A stretch of DNA of 64,000 bases from contig JAUWIJ010000004.1 in assembly GCA_030605415.1 (NCBI GenBank), positions 18,943 through 82,942 on the forward strand, in the 5' to 3' direction. The notes under the pieces are model-generated. The model was not told the DNA's origin, did not search any database, and saw only the letters and a list, made by a program, of their open reading frames with translations. A program made the position numbers and the translations under genes. This document shows positions 32,285-41,946 of this stretch, in pieces (the stretch's first letter is position 1; each line of letters starts with the position of its first letter). This DNA is from an archaeon (lineage in GTDB: Archaea > Nanobdellota > Nanobdellia > Pacearchaeales > GW2011-AR1).

Positions 32285-33306
32285 AAAAATTCACTTAATC
32301 CTTTTTGTTTTTTTGCTTCTGTTATTGCTCGGAGTTTTTGTAATCCTGAATCAATTCTCTTTTCAGAAAAGTTATGAGACACTAATATTTCTTTTACCCT
32401 TGCTTCATCTACTTTTTTAAATTCAATATTTTCTATGTGGGATGATTCGTATTCATGAAATTGTTTGAAAACTTCTTGCCAATCAAAAATGAAATTAAAT
32501 TGTCGTTGGACTTGTCTGAAAATTTCAATTGGGTATTTATATTTTTGGACAATTTCCAGAGCTTTTTTTTGTCCGAGTCCTCGAACTCCGCCTGGGTTGT
32601 AGTCAGTTCCGACGAGAATTGCGAGACAGATTAATTGGTCTTTGTCTATGTCAAGTTTGGTTACGACTCGCTGAAATTCAATTAGCTCTGGTTTTATGTC
32701 AACATATAATCCCGATGAAGTTTTTCGTTGTCGTGCCGAGGTTAAATTTCGGATAAGATATGGAGCTCCGTAAAGTAAAACATCATAGTCTTGGGATGCT
32801 ACTGCCCAGACTTTGTTTGTTCGTGCTAAAATTGCGGCTTCTGCTTCTCCCTCTGCCGGGGCTTGAATAACCGGAATGCCTAATGCTTCTAAAAGTTCTT
32901 TGGATTGTTTAATTATTTTGTCAGTTATTTTTACAAATCGTCCACCGTATTTTTTCATTTCTCCAATATCCTTTTTTGCCTTTGCTTCCTCATACTTTTG
33001 CTCAGCAATTTGCTTTGCTTTTTTTCGTTTTTCAATTTCTGCCTGTTTTAATTCTGGCGGTATACCATCAAAAATATAAATTGGTTTTATTCCTTCTTGT
33101 ATCAAATTAATATTCCGGTAGAACAAGCCTGAAAGATGCGATGTAATGTCTCCGTTTTTATCCATCAATGGTGTGCCGTCGGGCTGGCGGATTGTTGTTA
33201 GAAATTGATAGAGTGTGTTGAATGCATCTATTGCTACAATTTTTCCTTTTAGGTCTGAGAGTTCTATTTCTTTCTTAGGAATGATTTCAGATATTTGTAC
33301 GCCCAT
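32281..33306 (-). CDS. fen: Flap endonuclease 1
   Basis: This structure-specific nuclease removes 5' flaps in lagging-strand synthesis and repair. The metal-binding residues are in VAIDAFNTLYQFL, IYIFDGIPPELK, PAEGEAEAA and ASQDYDVLLYG. The LVGTDYNPGGVRGLGQKKAL helix-hairpin-helix motif is intact. The C-terminal QKGLSEFF is a PCNA-interacting box. The 341-aa length is standard for archaea. Confidence 0.97.
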   Translation of the reverse strand: MGVQISEIIPKKEIELSDLKGKIVAIDAFNTLYQFLTTIRQPDGTPLMDKNGDITSHLSGLFYRNINLIQEGIKPIYIFDGIPPELKQAEIEKRKKAKQIAEQKYEEAKAKKDIGEMKKYGGRFVKITDKIIKQSKELLEALGIPVIQAPAEGEAEAAILARTNKVWAVASQDYDVLLYGAPYLIRNLTSARQRKTSSGLYVDIKPELIEFQRVVTKLDIDKDQLICLAILVGTDYNPGGVRGLGQKKALEIVQKYKYPIEIFRQVQRQFNFIFDWQEVFKQFHEYESSHIENIEFKKVDEARVKEILVSHNFSEKRIDSGLQKLRAITEAKKQKGLSEFF

Positions 33307-33347
33307 GTTATTTTAAGGAAAATGAAATATAAATAGTCTTCGGAATG

Positions 33348-33812
33348 TTAGTGAGATTTTAGCCACTCTTCTCTGCCTTTGTCACAACTATAAGGGTCCT
33401 TAGATTCTTCTGGAGAGAGTCCCTCTTTTTCACATCTAAGATATAATTCTAAATTGTCTTCTATTCCGCTTGATAGTATTTTATTATTCTTGGGCTCATG
33501 ATATATTTCAACTCTTGCCGAATTTTCTGATTTTTTTAGAAAACGAATTTTAAAAAGTTTATCCCTGAGACAATAGTCTAAAATTAATTTTGCAGTTTCC
33601 ATTTTATTTGCTTTTGCTTCATCAAAATCTCTATCTCCAATGTCATATTTTGAAAATTCTTCTGCTTCTCCTTGAGGAAATTTATATGAAAATGTTAATA
33701 TGGGGCTTCCATCTCTATCTGCTACTTCTCTTGCATAATGCATACTTCCCCTTATTTTGTCTGTATCAATTATATCATACTTAATTTTTTGAACTAAGGT
33801 TTCTAATTCCAT
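33348..33812 (-). CDS. Soluble protein of unknown function
   Basis: The 154-aa acidic protein has no signal peptide or membrane helix. It contains a possible beta-rich middle and a Cys-bearing end (SCDKGREEWLKSH). No family was recognised. It is divergent from polB with about 80 bases between the starts. A TATA-like ATATAATGG sequence lies upstream. Confidence 0.6.
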   Translation of the reverse strand: MELETLVQKIKYDIIDTDKIRGSMHYAREVADRDGSPILTFSYKFPQGEAEEFSKYDIGDRDFDEAKANKMETAKLILDYCLRDKLFKIRFLKKSENSARVEIYHEPKNNKILSSGIEDNLELYLRCEKEGLSPEESKDPYSCDKGREEWLKSH

Positions 33813-33891
33813 ATATTTATCACTATATAATGGTATTTAAAGTTTGTGTTTAGTGAAGAAAATATATAAAGTTGATTATATTGCTAGATGT

Positions 33892-36288
33892 ATGAAGTTT
33901 GAATTTGTACCTGTCGATTATGATTATTTTGATTTTAATGGTCGAAATTATGTGCGATTAATTGGGCGAAATGGAAAAGGTGAAAAGGTTTGCGTGGTTG
34001 ATTCTTATGAGTCGAACTTTTGGATTGTTTTAAAGAGGGGTGCTGATGTCGGGAAAATTATCGATAAGATTGAGAGGGTTGAGGTTGAGAAAGCGTCGAG
34101 AGTTACTAAGGTCTTGCGGACAGAAATTTTAGATAAAAAATATTTGGGCGAGGATGTCAAAGCTATCAGGGTTTTCGTGACGAATCATAAAGATGCGCAT
34201 GATGTTGCTTCGGCAATTGGAGATATCGACGGAATTGAAAAACGTCGGGAGTATGATATTTCTTTGATTACAAAATATATTAAAGAAAAAGGTGTTGAGC
34301 CGTTGAAGTGGCATGATGTCGAGGGGAGTATTATTGGTGATTCGGAAGTTGGGAATTCGGGTATTGATAAATTGGATGTTGATGTTTGTGTTTTTGCTGA
34401 GAAAATTACACCGTTGAAAAAAGAGAAAAAGTTTGTTCCGAAATTTTTGACTTATGATATTGAGACAAGTAAAAGGGAAGTTGGGAAGGGTGAAATTTTT
34501 ATGGTGTCGCTTTATGGCGAGGGAATTAAAAAAGTTTTGAGTTGGAAAAAATGTAAGAATGCGGAGAGCTATGTTGAGTTTTGCAAGGACGAGGCGGATA
34601 TGCTGGAAAAATTTGTTAAGTGTGTCAATAATTATGCGCCTGATATTTTGGCCGGGTATTTTTCGGACGGATTTGATTTGCCATATTTGAAAGTCAGAGC
34701 AGAGAAGAATGGTGTTAAATTAAATTTGGGTGTTGATGGTCGGGTGCCGAGTTTTACGAGAGGCAGGATTCCTTCGGGGAAAATTGCTGGAATTGTTCAT
34801 GTAGATTTGTATCGGTTTATTGATTCTGTTTTCGCGCAATATTTACAATCAGAGACCTTGTCTTTGAATGAAGTTGCTAAGGAATTAGTCGGGGAAGAAA
34901 AAGAAGATTTTGATTTTGCGAAATTGGGAAATATGAAAGATTCAGATTGGTGTGATTTTTTTTCTTATAATTTGCAGGATTCGGTGGTGGCTTATAAGTT
35001 GACTGAAAAAATTTGGCCTGACATTTTGGAGTTTAGTTGGATTGTAAAAGAGCCGTTGTTCGATGTTACTCGGGACAGGATGGCGACGCATGTTGAAAAT
35101 TATATTTTGCATAATTTGGACAGGTTTGATGAAATTGCGGAGAAACGACCGGGATATAGCGAGATTGGCGAGAGAAAGGCGAAGGGAAAATATGAAGGGG
35201 CGTTCGTTTTTGAGCCGGTGCCCGGGTTGTATGAAAATTTGGTGATGTTTGATTTTACGTCGATGTACGCGTCGGTGATTGTTTCGTATAATTTGTCGAA
35301 GGCAACTTTTATCAAAGGAGAGACCTTTTCTAAGAAGCAGGGATTTTTTCCAATTATGTTAAACGAGATTATTGAAAAACGGAAGACACACAAGAAAGAA
35401 TTTGCGAAAGCTCCGTCCGGAATGTTGAAAGCGAGGAGTAATGCGTATAAACTTTTAGCGAATGCAGCTTATGGTTATCAGGGATTTTTTGGAGCGAGAT
35501 ATTATTGTCGTGAAGCTGCGGCGGCTACGGCTCGGTTAGCCAAAGAAAATATTTTGAGTACGATTGATAAAATTGAAAAAGCGGGATATAAAATTATTTA
35601 TTCGGATACGGATTCTATAGCTTTTCTTCGGGGAGATAAAAGTAAGAATGATATTTTGAAATTTTTGGGGGAGATTAATGAGGAGTTGCCCGGAATTATG
35701 GAGTTGGATTTGGAAGATTTTTATAGTCGTGGTTTGTTTGTTGCAAAGAGGGGAATAAAAACTGGGGCGAAGAAGAAATACGCTTTGGTTGATGAAAAGG
35801 GAAAAGTTAAAATTCGTGGGTTTGAAACGGTGCGACGAGATTGGTGTCAGCTGACTCGGAATTTGCAAAGTAAGATGTTGGCTCGGATTTTGGACGACGG
35901 GAACGAAAAGAAAGCATTAAATTTTTTAAAGGATGTTGTGAAGCGATTAAAAGAGCGTAAGGTTGAATTGGATGATTTGATGATTCGGACGCAGTTGCGT
36001 CGACCGCTGAATGAATATTTGTCGGAGGGACCTCATGTTATTGCTGCGAAAAAAATGGAGGCAAGAGGTATTCAGGTTTCAACCGGGATGTTGATTGAGT
36101 ATTTTATTGGAGAGGGTTCGGGAAAACGAATTGGGGATAGGGTTTATTTAGCAGATGAAAAAGTGAAATATGATATTGATTATTATTTAGGAAATCAAAT
36201 TTTGCCTGCGGTTGAAAATATTTTTGATGTTTTTGGGATTGATGTTCGGGCGGTTATCGACGGGGAAAAGCAGAAGAAGTTGTTTTGA
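33892..36288 (+). CDS. polB: Family B DNA polymerase
   Basis: This is a replicative-type archaeal PolB with proofreading. Exo I TYDIETS, Exo II GYFSDGFDLPYLK and Exo III-type YNLQDSVVAYKL appear in order. The polymerase motifs follow: A DFTSMYASVI, B KLLANAAYGYQGF and C YSDTDSI. Motif A differs from the usual DFxSLYPSII. No intein is present. ATG 33892 is chosen because ATATATAAAGT lies about 25 bases before it; an upstream in-frame GTG/ATG region would begin inside that TATA box. There is no clear C-terminal PIP box, although the end is KKLF. Confidence 0.96.
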   Translation: MKFEFVPVDYDYFDFNGRNYVRLIGRNGKGEKVCVVDSYESNFWIVLKRGADVGKIIDKIERVEVEKASRVTKVLRTEILDKKYLGEDVKAIRVFVTNHKDAHDVASAIGDIDGIEKRREYDISLITKYIKEKGVEPLKWHDVEGSIIGDSEVGNSGIDKLDVDVCVFAEKITPLKKEKKFVPKFLTYDIETSKREVGKGEIFMVSLYGEGIKKVLSWKKCKNAESYVEFCKDEADMLEKFVKCVNNYAPDILAGYFSDGFDLPYLKVRAEKNGVKLNLGVDGRVPSFTRGRIPSGKIAGIVHVDLYRFIDSVFAQYLQSETLSLNEVAKELVGEEKEDFDFAKLGNMKDSDWCDFFSYNLQDSVVAYKLTEKIWPDILEFSWIVKEPLFDVTRDRMATHVENYILHNLDRFDEIAEKRPGYSEIGERKAKGKYEGAFVFEPVPGLYENLVMFDFTSMYASVIVSYNLSKATFIKGETFSKKQGFFPIMLNEIIEKRKTHKKEFAKAPSGMLKARSNAYKLLANAAYGYQGFFGARYYCREAAAATARLAKENILSTIDKIEKAGYKIIYSDTDSIAFLRGDKSKNDILKFLGEINEELPGIMELDLEDFYSRGLFVAKRGIKTGAKKKYALVDEKGKVKIRGFETVRRDWCQLTRNLQSKMLARILDDGNEKKALNFLKDVVKRLKERKVELDDLMIRTQLRRPLNEYLSEGPHVIAAKKMEARGIQVSTGMLIEYFIGEGSGKRIGDRVYLADEKVKYDIDYYLGNQILPAVENIFDVFGIDVRAVIDGEKQKKLF

Positions 36289-36360
36289 ACAATGTTCTAA
36301 ACATTGTTCAGAGCTTAGAACTCAGATCTCAGAACTTAGAGGGGGGAAGGGGAGGGGGGA
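36289..36360. repeat. Intergenic AGAACTTAGAACTCAGA repeat
   Basis: AACATTGTTC... and GCTTAGAACTCAGATCTC motifs precede a G-rich AGGGGGGAAGG run. The block is related to 25735-25940. ACAATGTTCTAAACATTGTT can form an 8-bp hairpin at the polB end and may terminate it. Confidence 0.55.
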
Positions 36361-36365
36361 GTTGT

Positions 36366-36797
36366 TTAAATTTTATAATATAATTTTATACAAGCGTCAA
36401 GGTCTTCTATTAATGGCATAAGTAGAGCATCTGTGGGCGATTCCCATTTTGAATTTTTGTGTTCCATTTTATTAATTTCGACTTGCATCTGTCTATCTAA
36501 TTTTGTAGAAAAAATATGATATATGAAATCGTATTCTCTAAATTTTACGTAAACTTTTTGAAAGTATTTAATCTGAGATTTTGGGAATTTAAAACCTGTT
36601 TCTTCTTTTACTTCCCTTACCATCGCTTCAAGTTTATTTTCCCCTTCATCTATTTTCCCCGAAGGAATGCCCCATGTGTTTCCCTGGGCCTTATAGTTCT
36701 GTCTATGAAGTAATACTATCTCGTTATTATATTCTACAAAACATCCAACGGCACTAAATTTAGGGTTGAAATTTTCAGGTTCATTTTCATATATCAT
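36366..36797 (-). CDS. Nudix hydrolase
   Basis: The 143-aa protein has the Nudix box GKIDEGENKLEAMVREVKEETGF (about 47-69), which fits Gx5Ex7REUxEExGU. Nudix enzymes hydrolyse nucleoside diphosphates linked to another group, and the substrate cannot be told. The LLHRQNYKAQGNTWGIPSG lead-in is typical of housecleaning enzymes. Confidence 0.93.
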   Translation of the reverse strand: MIYENEPENFNPKFSAVGCFVEYNNEIVLLHRQNYKAQGNTWGIPSGKIDEGENKLEAMVREVKEETGFKFPKSQIKYFQKVYVKFREYDFIYHIFSTKLDRQMQVEINKMEHKNSKWESPTDALLMPLIEDLDACIKLYYKI

Positions 36798-36871
36798 ATT
36801 TTATAGCACAATTAGAATTATAAAAAGATTGTTATAGATAGCATTATAAATTATGAAGTCTTCTCGTCTCT

Positions 36872-37483
36872 ATGAAAAAAACTAACACAATTCTACAAGA
36901 ACTAAAAGAGCATTTTCCGTTTACACTAACTGCGAGTTTATTGGCGGGAGTTTTGGTGACTATTTTATATTTGGTTAATCGAGAGTATTTTGTTGGAGTT
37001 GTTTCTGGATTGTTTGGGATTATGCACCCTGCTCATGTTTTGGTTTCGGCTATGGCTACGGCGGCGATTTATTGGAAGTATAATAAGTCTGTCGTTAAAA
37101 CGATTTTGATTGGGATTGGCGGGGCTATTTTAATTGGGAGCTTGAGTGATGTTTTATTTCCGTGGGTTTTTGGGAATTTATTTTCTTTGCACACACATTT
37201 TCATTTACCAATTATTGAGAAACCGATTTTGATTATTGGGGTTGCGTTGATTGGCTCGCTTGCCGGAATGTGTCTGGGTTTGTTTAGATTTAGTCATTCA
37301 GTTCATGTGTTCTTGTCGATTTTTGCGAGCTTGTTTTATTTGTTAGCATTTAGTATCGAAATGAATGTATTCGCTGTTTTGTTGATTTCGCTTTTGGTAT
37401 TTTTGGCTGTTTATATTCCGTGCTGTATTAGTGATATTGTTTTCCCGATGCTGTTTGCAAAAGTCGAGAAAGAATGCGAATAA
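36872..37483 (+). CDS. Multi-pass membrane protein of unknown function
   Basis: The 203-aa protein has about six membrane helices and several His residues clustered in loops (MHPAHVLVSA, LHTHFHLP, FSHSVHVF). These could bind a metal. No family was recognised with confidence. CATTATAAATTATG lies about 25 bases upstream of the ATG. Confidence 0.7.
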   Translation: MKKTNTILQELKEHFPFTLTASLLAGVLVTILYLVNREYFVGVVSGLFGIMHPAHVLVSAMATAAIYWKYNKSVVKTILIGIGGAILIGSLSDVLFPWVFGNLFSLHTHFHLPIIEKPILIIGVALIGSLAGMCLGLFRFSHSVHVFLSIFASLFYLLAFSIEMNVFAVLLISLLVFLAVYIPCCISDIVFPMLFAKVEKECE

Positions 37484-37515
37484 ACTTTTATAAACTCATT
37501 AATTTTTAAATTCTT

Positions 37516-38277
37516 ATGGCTGTGTGTTATTCTCATTCAAGACTAAGTACTTTTGAACAGTGCCCGTTTAAATTTAAGTTAAGATATATTGATAAAGTTG
37601 TTCCCGAAATTGAGAATTTTATAGAAGCGTTTTTGGGGAGCGTTGTGCATAATACTTTGGAGTGGCTATATCTTCAGGTAAAAGAAAATAAAGTTCCCGA
37701 GTTGGACGATGTTGTTTTGCATTACGCTTCTGAGTGGCACGAAAATTATACGCCTGATATTCAAGTCGTGAAGTTCGGGATGACCCCTAAAGATTATTAC
37801 AATAAAGGAATTAAATTTCTTATTGATTATTATATGAAGCATAAGCCTTTTGAGGATGGAACTCTCGAGGTCGAAAAAAGAATAGTTGTCGAATTGGAGG
37901 ATTATAAAATTCAGGGATATATTGACAGGCTCGTTTTTAATTCCGAGAAAGATGAGTACGAAATTCACGATTATAAAACTGCGAAGAATCTTCCTAGTCA
38001 GGAGCATGTAGAAAAAGATAGACAATTGGCTTTGTATTCGATTGCAATTAAAGGAGCGTTTGGGAAAGATGTTAAGTTGGTTTGGCATTATCTGGCACAT
38101 AATAAAAAAATAACATCAAGGAGAACAGATGAGCAATTGGAAGAATTAAAAAAAGAGATTATAGAACTTATTAAAAAGATTGAATCCACGACGGAGTTTC
38201 CAGTAAAAAAATCTGTTTTGTGTGGTTGGTGTGGGTATAAAAATATGTGTTCTAAAATGAATTGTAAATGTTGTTAG
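37516..38277 (+). CDS. RecB-like PD-(D/E)XK nuclease with Fe-S cysteines
   Basis: The N-terminal SHSRLSTFEQCPFKFKLRYID and LGSVVHNTLEWLY, the metal-binding EIHDYKTAK and the QLALYSIA helix match the RecB/Cas4-like PDDEXK_1 nucleases. Four Cys (one in EQCPF and three at the C-terminus, CGWCGYKNMC) fit an Fe-S cluster as in Cas4 and AddB. It probably processes DNA ends. No cas genes are nearby. TTTATAAACTC lies about 25 bases upstream. Confidence 0.9.
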   Translation: MAVCYSHSRLSTFEQCPFKFKLRYIDKVVPEIENFIEAFLGSVVHNTLEWLYLQVKENKVPELDDVVLHYASEWHENYTPDIQVVKFGMTPKDYYNKGIKFLIDYYMKHKPFEDGTLEVEKRIVVELEDYKIQGYIDRLVFNSEKDEYEIHDYKTAKNLPSQEHVEKDRQLALYSIAIKGAFGKDVKLVWHYLAHNKKITSRRTDEQLEELKKEIIELIKKIESTTEFPVKKSVLCGWCGYKNMCSKMNCKCC

Positions 38278-38339
38278 GGTTATATCGACTCAAACTTAAT
38301 CACAATAATATTTATATCTCGGAAGACTATCTATTTATT

Positions 38340-38816
38340 ATGGTCAAAACATCTTTAGAAAAAATTTTTTCAAAAAAGTTTAAAGCAATTGATTCAAGAT
38401 TAAAAACGTCGTTTGTTCTGATTAGGCAAGATGTTGATGAAATACAAGCGGTAGTCGAGGCAATGCGGAAATATCTTAAGAAAAAAGATAAGCAATATAT
38501 TTACGCGAAGAAGGAAGACAATAAAATACGGGACAAATTTCGGAAGGATATCGACGAGTTTACTCAAAAAATTAGTCAATTGAAAATTGCACTTTCTATC
38601 GTCCAAGATTTAAAAAAAGAGGTAGTGGTAAGAAAAGATCTCGCTCAAATTGAAGATAGAATTAAGACCTCCTTCAAAAATGAAATTGAAAACTACAAAA
38701 ATCAAATTAAAAATTTAAGACTTGATTTAAAGGAAACGGAAAAAAGAATAATTGCAATAGAAAATGGATATGTTCGGGAAAAGAAAAGTTGGTTTTCTAG
38801 GAAAATTAATTCTTAG
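38340..38816 (+). CDS. Coiled-coil protein of unknown function
   Basis: The 158-aa protein is Lys/Glu-rich and almost entirely helical, with heptad-like patterns through residues 25-150 and a terminal KSWFSRKINS. The start at 38340 lies about 27 bases after AATATTTATATC; the longer frame from 38268 overlaps the nuclease gene. It overlaps the convergent GGDEF gene by 11 bases. Confidence 0.65.
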   Translation: MVKTSLEKIFSKKFKAIDSRLKTSFVLIRQDVDEIQAVVEAMRKYLKKKDKQYIYAKKEDNKIRDKFRKDIDEFTQKISQLKIALSIVQDLKKEVVVRKDLAQIEDRIKTSFKNEIENYKNQIKNLRLDLKETEKRIIAIENGYVREKKSWFSRKINS

Positions 38817-39555
38817 GAGTATATTTTCCATCGGGTCCAACTATACAGTTTCTACCAACCTTTTTGGCTTGATATAAAAATTTATCAACTCTATCAACAA
38901 GACTTTTGTAAGAATCCCCTGTTTTAATTTGGTCTACTCCAACACTAATATTAACGGGCAGATTGTGCGTCTCTCTGTTTTCATCTTCAAACCCTATCGG
39001 GTAATCAGCAATTTTACAATTTAATTTATATGCCACATCTAAAGCACCCCTTCTGTTTGTATCAGGAAGAATGATACCAAATTCTTCTCCTCCATATCTG
39101 CAGGTAACATCCGATTCACGAACTCCTCTTTCTAAAAGTTCACCCATCACTTTAAGAACTCTGTCTCCTGCAAGATGTCCATATTTATCATTGAATAATT
39201 TAAAGTGGTCAATATCGGCAATTATTAGGGACGCGTTTTCATTTCCCCTATCTACTCTTGCAATTGTCTTATCAAGAATACCGTTAAAAAATCTTTTATT
39301 ATACAGTCCAGTTAACTCATCAGTTACAGAAGTTTCTTCCAGTTTATTAGTATATTCTGTCATTTCAAGCATGGTATACTTCATCTCACTATGTAAAGTT
39401 CTAAGAGTGCTACTGTCTCTTATGTTTTTACCTAATGCGTCAATATACAAATTCATTCTTGTGTTAGGATTTCCCACATTTATTCCAATATCCCCTATAA
39501 CATCAGCCCAACTATTGTTATGTTTTTTTAAAATAGAATCTAAACTATCTACCAT
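38806..39555 (-). CDS. GGDEF-domain protein (probable diguanylate cyclase)
   Basis: A helical N-terminal region (about 1-75) leads to a complete GGDEF domain (about 77-245). TDELTGLYNKRFF, the metal-binding DIDHFKLFNDKYGH (114-127) and the active-site GGEEF (155-159) are intact. RESD at 146-149, five residues before GGEEF, is a standard inhibitory I-site. It should make cyclic di-GMP from two GTP. GGDEF proteins are rare in archaea, and no EAL, HD-GYP or PilZ protein is visible here. There is no membrane helix. Confidence 0.92.
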   Translation of the reverse strand: MVDSLDSILKKHNNSWADVIGDIGINVGNPNTRMNLYIDALGKNIRDSSTLRTLHSEMKYTMLEMTEYTNKLEETSVTDELTGLYNKRFFNGILDKTIARVDRGNENASLIIADIDHFKLFNDKYGHLAGDRVLKVMGELLERGVRESDVTCRYGGEEFGIILPDTNRRGALDVAYKLNCKIADYPIGFEDENRETHNLPVNISVGVDQIKTGDSYKSLVDRVDKFLYQAKKVGRNCIVGPDGKYTPKN

Positions 39556-39698
39556 ATATTCGATGTAATATTTAGGTTTATAAATCTTTCTGTTGTGTTG
39601 TTTCTGTTAAGAGGTAACATGTATTGTTGTCTAAGATATCATTCATTATAATAAAACTTATAAGCTTGCCTCGCGATTTTCTGTCAGGAGGTACTAAA

Positions 39699-41573
39699 AT
39701 GTGGTCATTATATGAAAAAACGGAGAATTCTGATTCAATTAATCCTTTTGATAGCGACGGTAAAAAACTTGAACCTTTAAAATTTTCAAACGGGAAAACT
39801 CAAGCCGACGTGGTCAAGGAAATTCTTGATGCGATTAAAAATGGTAATAAATTAATTTTTATCAAAGGTTCGTGTGGTTCGGGAAAATCGGCTATTGCTT
39901 TGAATCTCGCAAGACATTTTAAAAAAACATCAATTGTTGTTCCAATTAAATCTCTTCAGGAGCAATACGAAAAAGATTATACTCAAAAAAAGTTTATTTT
40001 AAAGCAAGATAAAAAACTTTTAAAAATTGCGGTTGTCAAGGGCAGAAATAATTTTCGATGTCCGTTTAGCGGTGAGCGTGCCGATGACCACGAGCTTCCT
40101 TGTACAATAGAACTTCGGGAAAAAAATACGGAGCAACTTTTAAAATATGTAGATTTGAATTCTGAGGTTGATAGGGAAAATTTTTCGACGGCATCTGATG
40201 TCAGACGAATGAATATTGCACCGGCCTGTCCTTATTGGGCACCGATTATGCCGGCAGAGATTAATCCAAAGGGATTGTCTGATGTTAAGAAAAAGAGATA
40301 TCATGCGATTTGCGGAAAGGAATTTGCTCTTTTCCAAAGGAAAAAGGGTTGCGGATATTACGACCAATACGAGGCATATTCTGATGCGGATGTTATAATT
40401 TTCAACTCAATGAAATATCAAATTGAGACGATGATGGGCAGAAAGCCAAAGACAGATTTAGATATTATCGACGAGTGTGACGAATTTCTGGATTCATTTT
40501 CGAGTGAGCGAAAACTTAATTTAAATCGACTTCAATCTTCTTTGTCAAATCTTATGCCGAAAGAGCAAGACAAACGAACAATAGTTAAGGAATTAATTCA
40601 TGAAATTAATAATATTTTGTTTTCGCCTCCGTTAACCGATATTCAAAAACTAAACGAATCACCAATTTTAAAAATACTGGAGATAGCTATAGAAAATCCT
40701 AATCTTGCCGAAGAGGAGGAACTTAATTATTATAATACGCTTGTGGAAATTGCCCGTTCGTTTGAAAATCTTTTGGACGAAACTTATATTTCTATAGACA
40801 AAATTTCTAAAGATTCGCAACAAGGTTTATTCTCTAAAAACACCGAAGACACGGTTGTGGTAAATATAGTTTCAATTAATCTCGCACAGAAACTTAAAGA
40901 GTTGATTGAGCAAAATAATATTTTGGTTATGATGTCGGGCACACTTCATTCTGAGCATGTTCTGAAAGATATTTTTGGATTAGAGAATTTTAAAATTATT
41001 GAAGCTGAAATTCAGAAGCCTGGCGATATTAAAAAACATCAAACGGGACTTGAGCGGAATTGTTCATTTGCGAATTTTAAAAATGGGACGGTTACTCGGA
41101 ATATGTATTTGAAAATAATGGATATGTGTATGGCGAATGCTGAGCATCCAACGCTTGTTCATGTTAGCGCGTTTAAAGATTTGCCGACCGAAGAGGAGAA
41201 TTTGAAGTTGAAACTTGATAATGTGATTACGCAGGAAAGATTGAGAGAACTTCAATCTAAGGGAAATAGTGCGGTAGATGATTTTGTAAATGGCGAGGAG
41301 GATGTTTTGTTTACGACGAAATGTTCGCGGGGTGTGGATTTCGCCGGCGACAAATGTAATTCGATTGTTATCACAAAATTTCCTTATCCAAATATACAGG
41401 GACTTTTTTGGAAAATATTGAAGCAGGAACATCCTGAGAAATTTATGACTTTTTATATGGATAAGGCAAGGCGGGAGTTAGTTCAAAAAATTGCGAGGGG
41501 TGTTAGATTTAAAGGCGATAAAGTTGGTTTGTGGAGTCCGGATGTTCGAGTTTTGAATGCTAATTTGGATTAA
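39699..41573 (+). CDS. XPD/Rad3-like superfamily II helicase
   Basis: A Walker A FIKGSCGSGKSAIA (about 52-66) and helicase motifs follow the XPD/DinG order. Cys residues between motifs I and II (RCPF, LPCTI, CPYW, CGKEF and GCGYY) fit an Fe-S cluster domain. Walker B reads IIDECDEF, so the usual DEAH is DECD. MMSGTLHSEH and RGVRFKGDKVGLWSPD are motifs IV-VI. It likely unwinds DNA 5'-3'. ATG 39699 is chosen because of CAGGAGGTAC just upstream; an earlier ATG at 39624 lacks a site. Confidence 0.85.
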   Translation: MWSLYEKTENSDSINPFDSDGKKLEPLKFSNGKTQADVVKEILDAIKNGNKLIFIKGSCGSGKSAIALNLARHFKKTSIVVPIKSLQEQYEKDYTQKKFILKQDKKLLKIAVVKGRNNFRCPFSGERADDHELPCTIELREKNTEQLLKYVDLNSEVDRENFSTASDVRRMNIAPACPYWAPIMPAEINPKGLSDVKKKRYHAICGKEFALFQRKKGCGYYDQYEAYSDADVIIFNSMKYQIETMMGRKPKTDLDIIDECDEFLDSFSSERKLNLNRLQSSLSNLMPKEQDKRTIVKELIHEINNILFSPPLTDIQKLNESPILKILEIAIENPNLAEEEELNYYNTLVEIARSFENLLDETYISIDKISKDSQQGLFSKNTEDTVVVNIVSINLAQKLKELIEQNNILVMMSGTLHSEHVLKDIFGLENFKIIEAEIQKPGDIKKHQTGLERNCSFANFKNGTVTRNMYLKIMDMCMANAEHPTLVHVSAFKDLPTEEENLKLKLDNVITQERLRELQSKGNSAVDDFVNGEEDVLFTTKCSRGVDFAGDKCNSIVITKFPYPNIQGLFWKILKQEHPEKFMTFYMDKARRELVQKIARGVRFKGDKVGLWSPDVRVLNANLD

Positions 41574-41622
41574 TGTCATTAAATTACAATAATATTTAAA
41601 AAATATTTTTCTATTAAATTAT

Positions 41623-41937
41623 ATGAAATCAACAAATCAAGATGATAATTATTTAGTAAAAAATTTCAGATTAGTTAAAGCAAGAGAACTCGCGGGACTC
41701 AGTCAGTCGGATGTGGCCAGACGGGTCGGAATACTTCACGCAACTTATTTTACTTATGAACGAATGAAAAATGAGCCGCAACAAAATCGCAAAACCAAAA
41801 TCGCGCAAATTTTAAGACAACCCGTTGAATATTTATTTCCGGAAAAAATAAAACAACATTATGCAACACGCGCAAAATCCGAAGATATTTATGATAATTG
41901 CGAAAAAATGAGTTTTGATTTTGAAGAAATTTTTTAA
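41623..41937 (+). CDS. XRE-family HTH regulator
   Basis: The 104-aa protein has a helix-turn-helix of the Cro/C1 type (about 15-60; ARELAGLSQSDVARRVGI, then ATYFTYERMKNEP). A tail with a possible Cys follows. It would bind DNA as a dimer. It is nine bases upstream of the sigma-like gene, so they are likely co-transcribed. TTTAAAAAATA lies about 25 bases before the ATG. Confidence 0.85.
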   Translation: MKSTNQDDNYLVKNFRLVKARELAGLSQSDVARRVGILHATYFTYERMKNEPQQNRKTKIAQILRQPVEYLFPEKIKQHYATRAKSEDIYDNCEKMSFDFEEIF

Positions 41938-41946
41938 AAAATAGAT

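Noticed and set aside
37516..38277. Cas4 of a CRISPR system
   Set aside because: The fold and Cys pattern fit the wider RecB-like nuclease group; no other cas gene or array is in the window.
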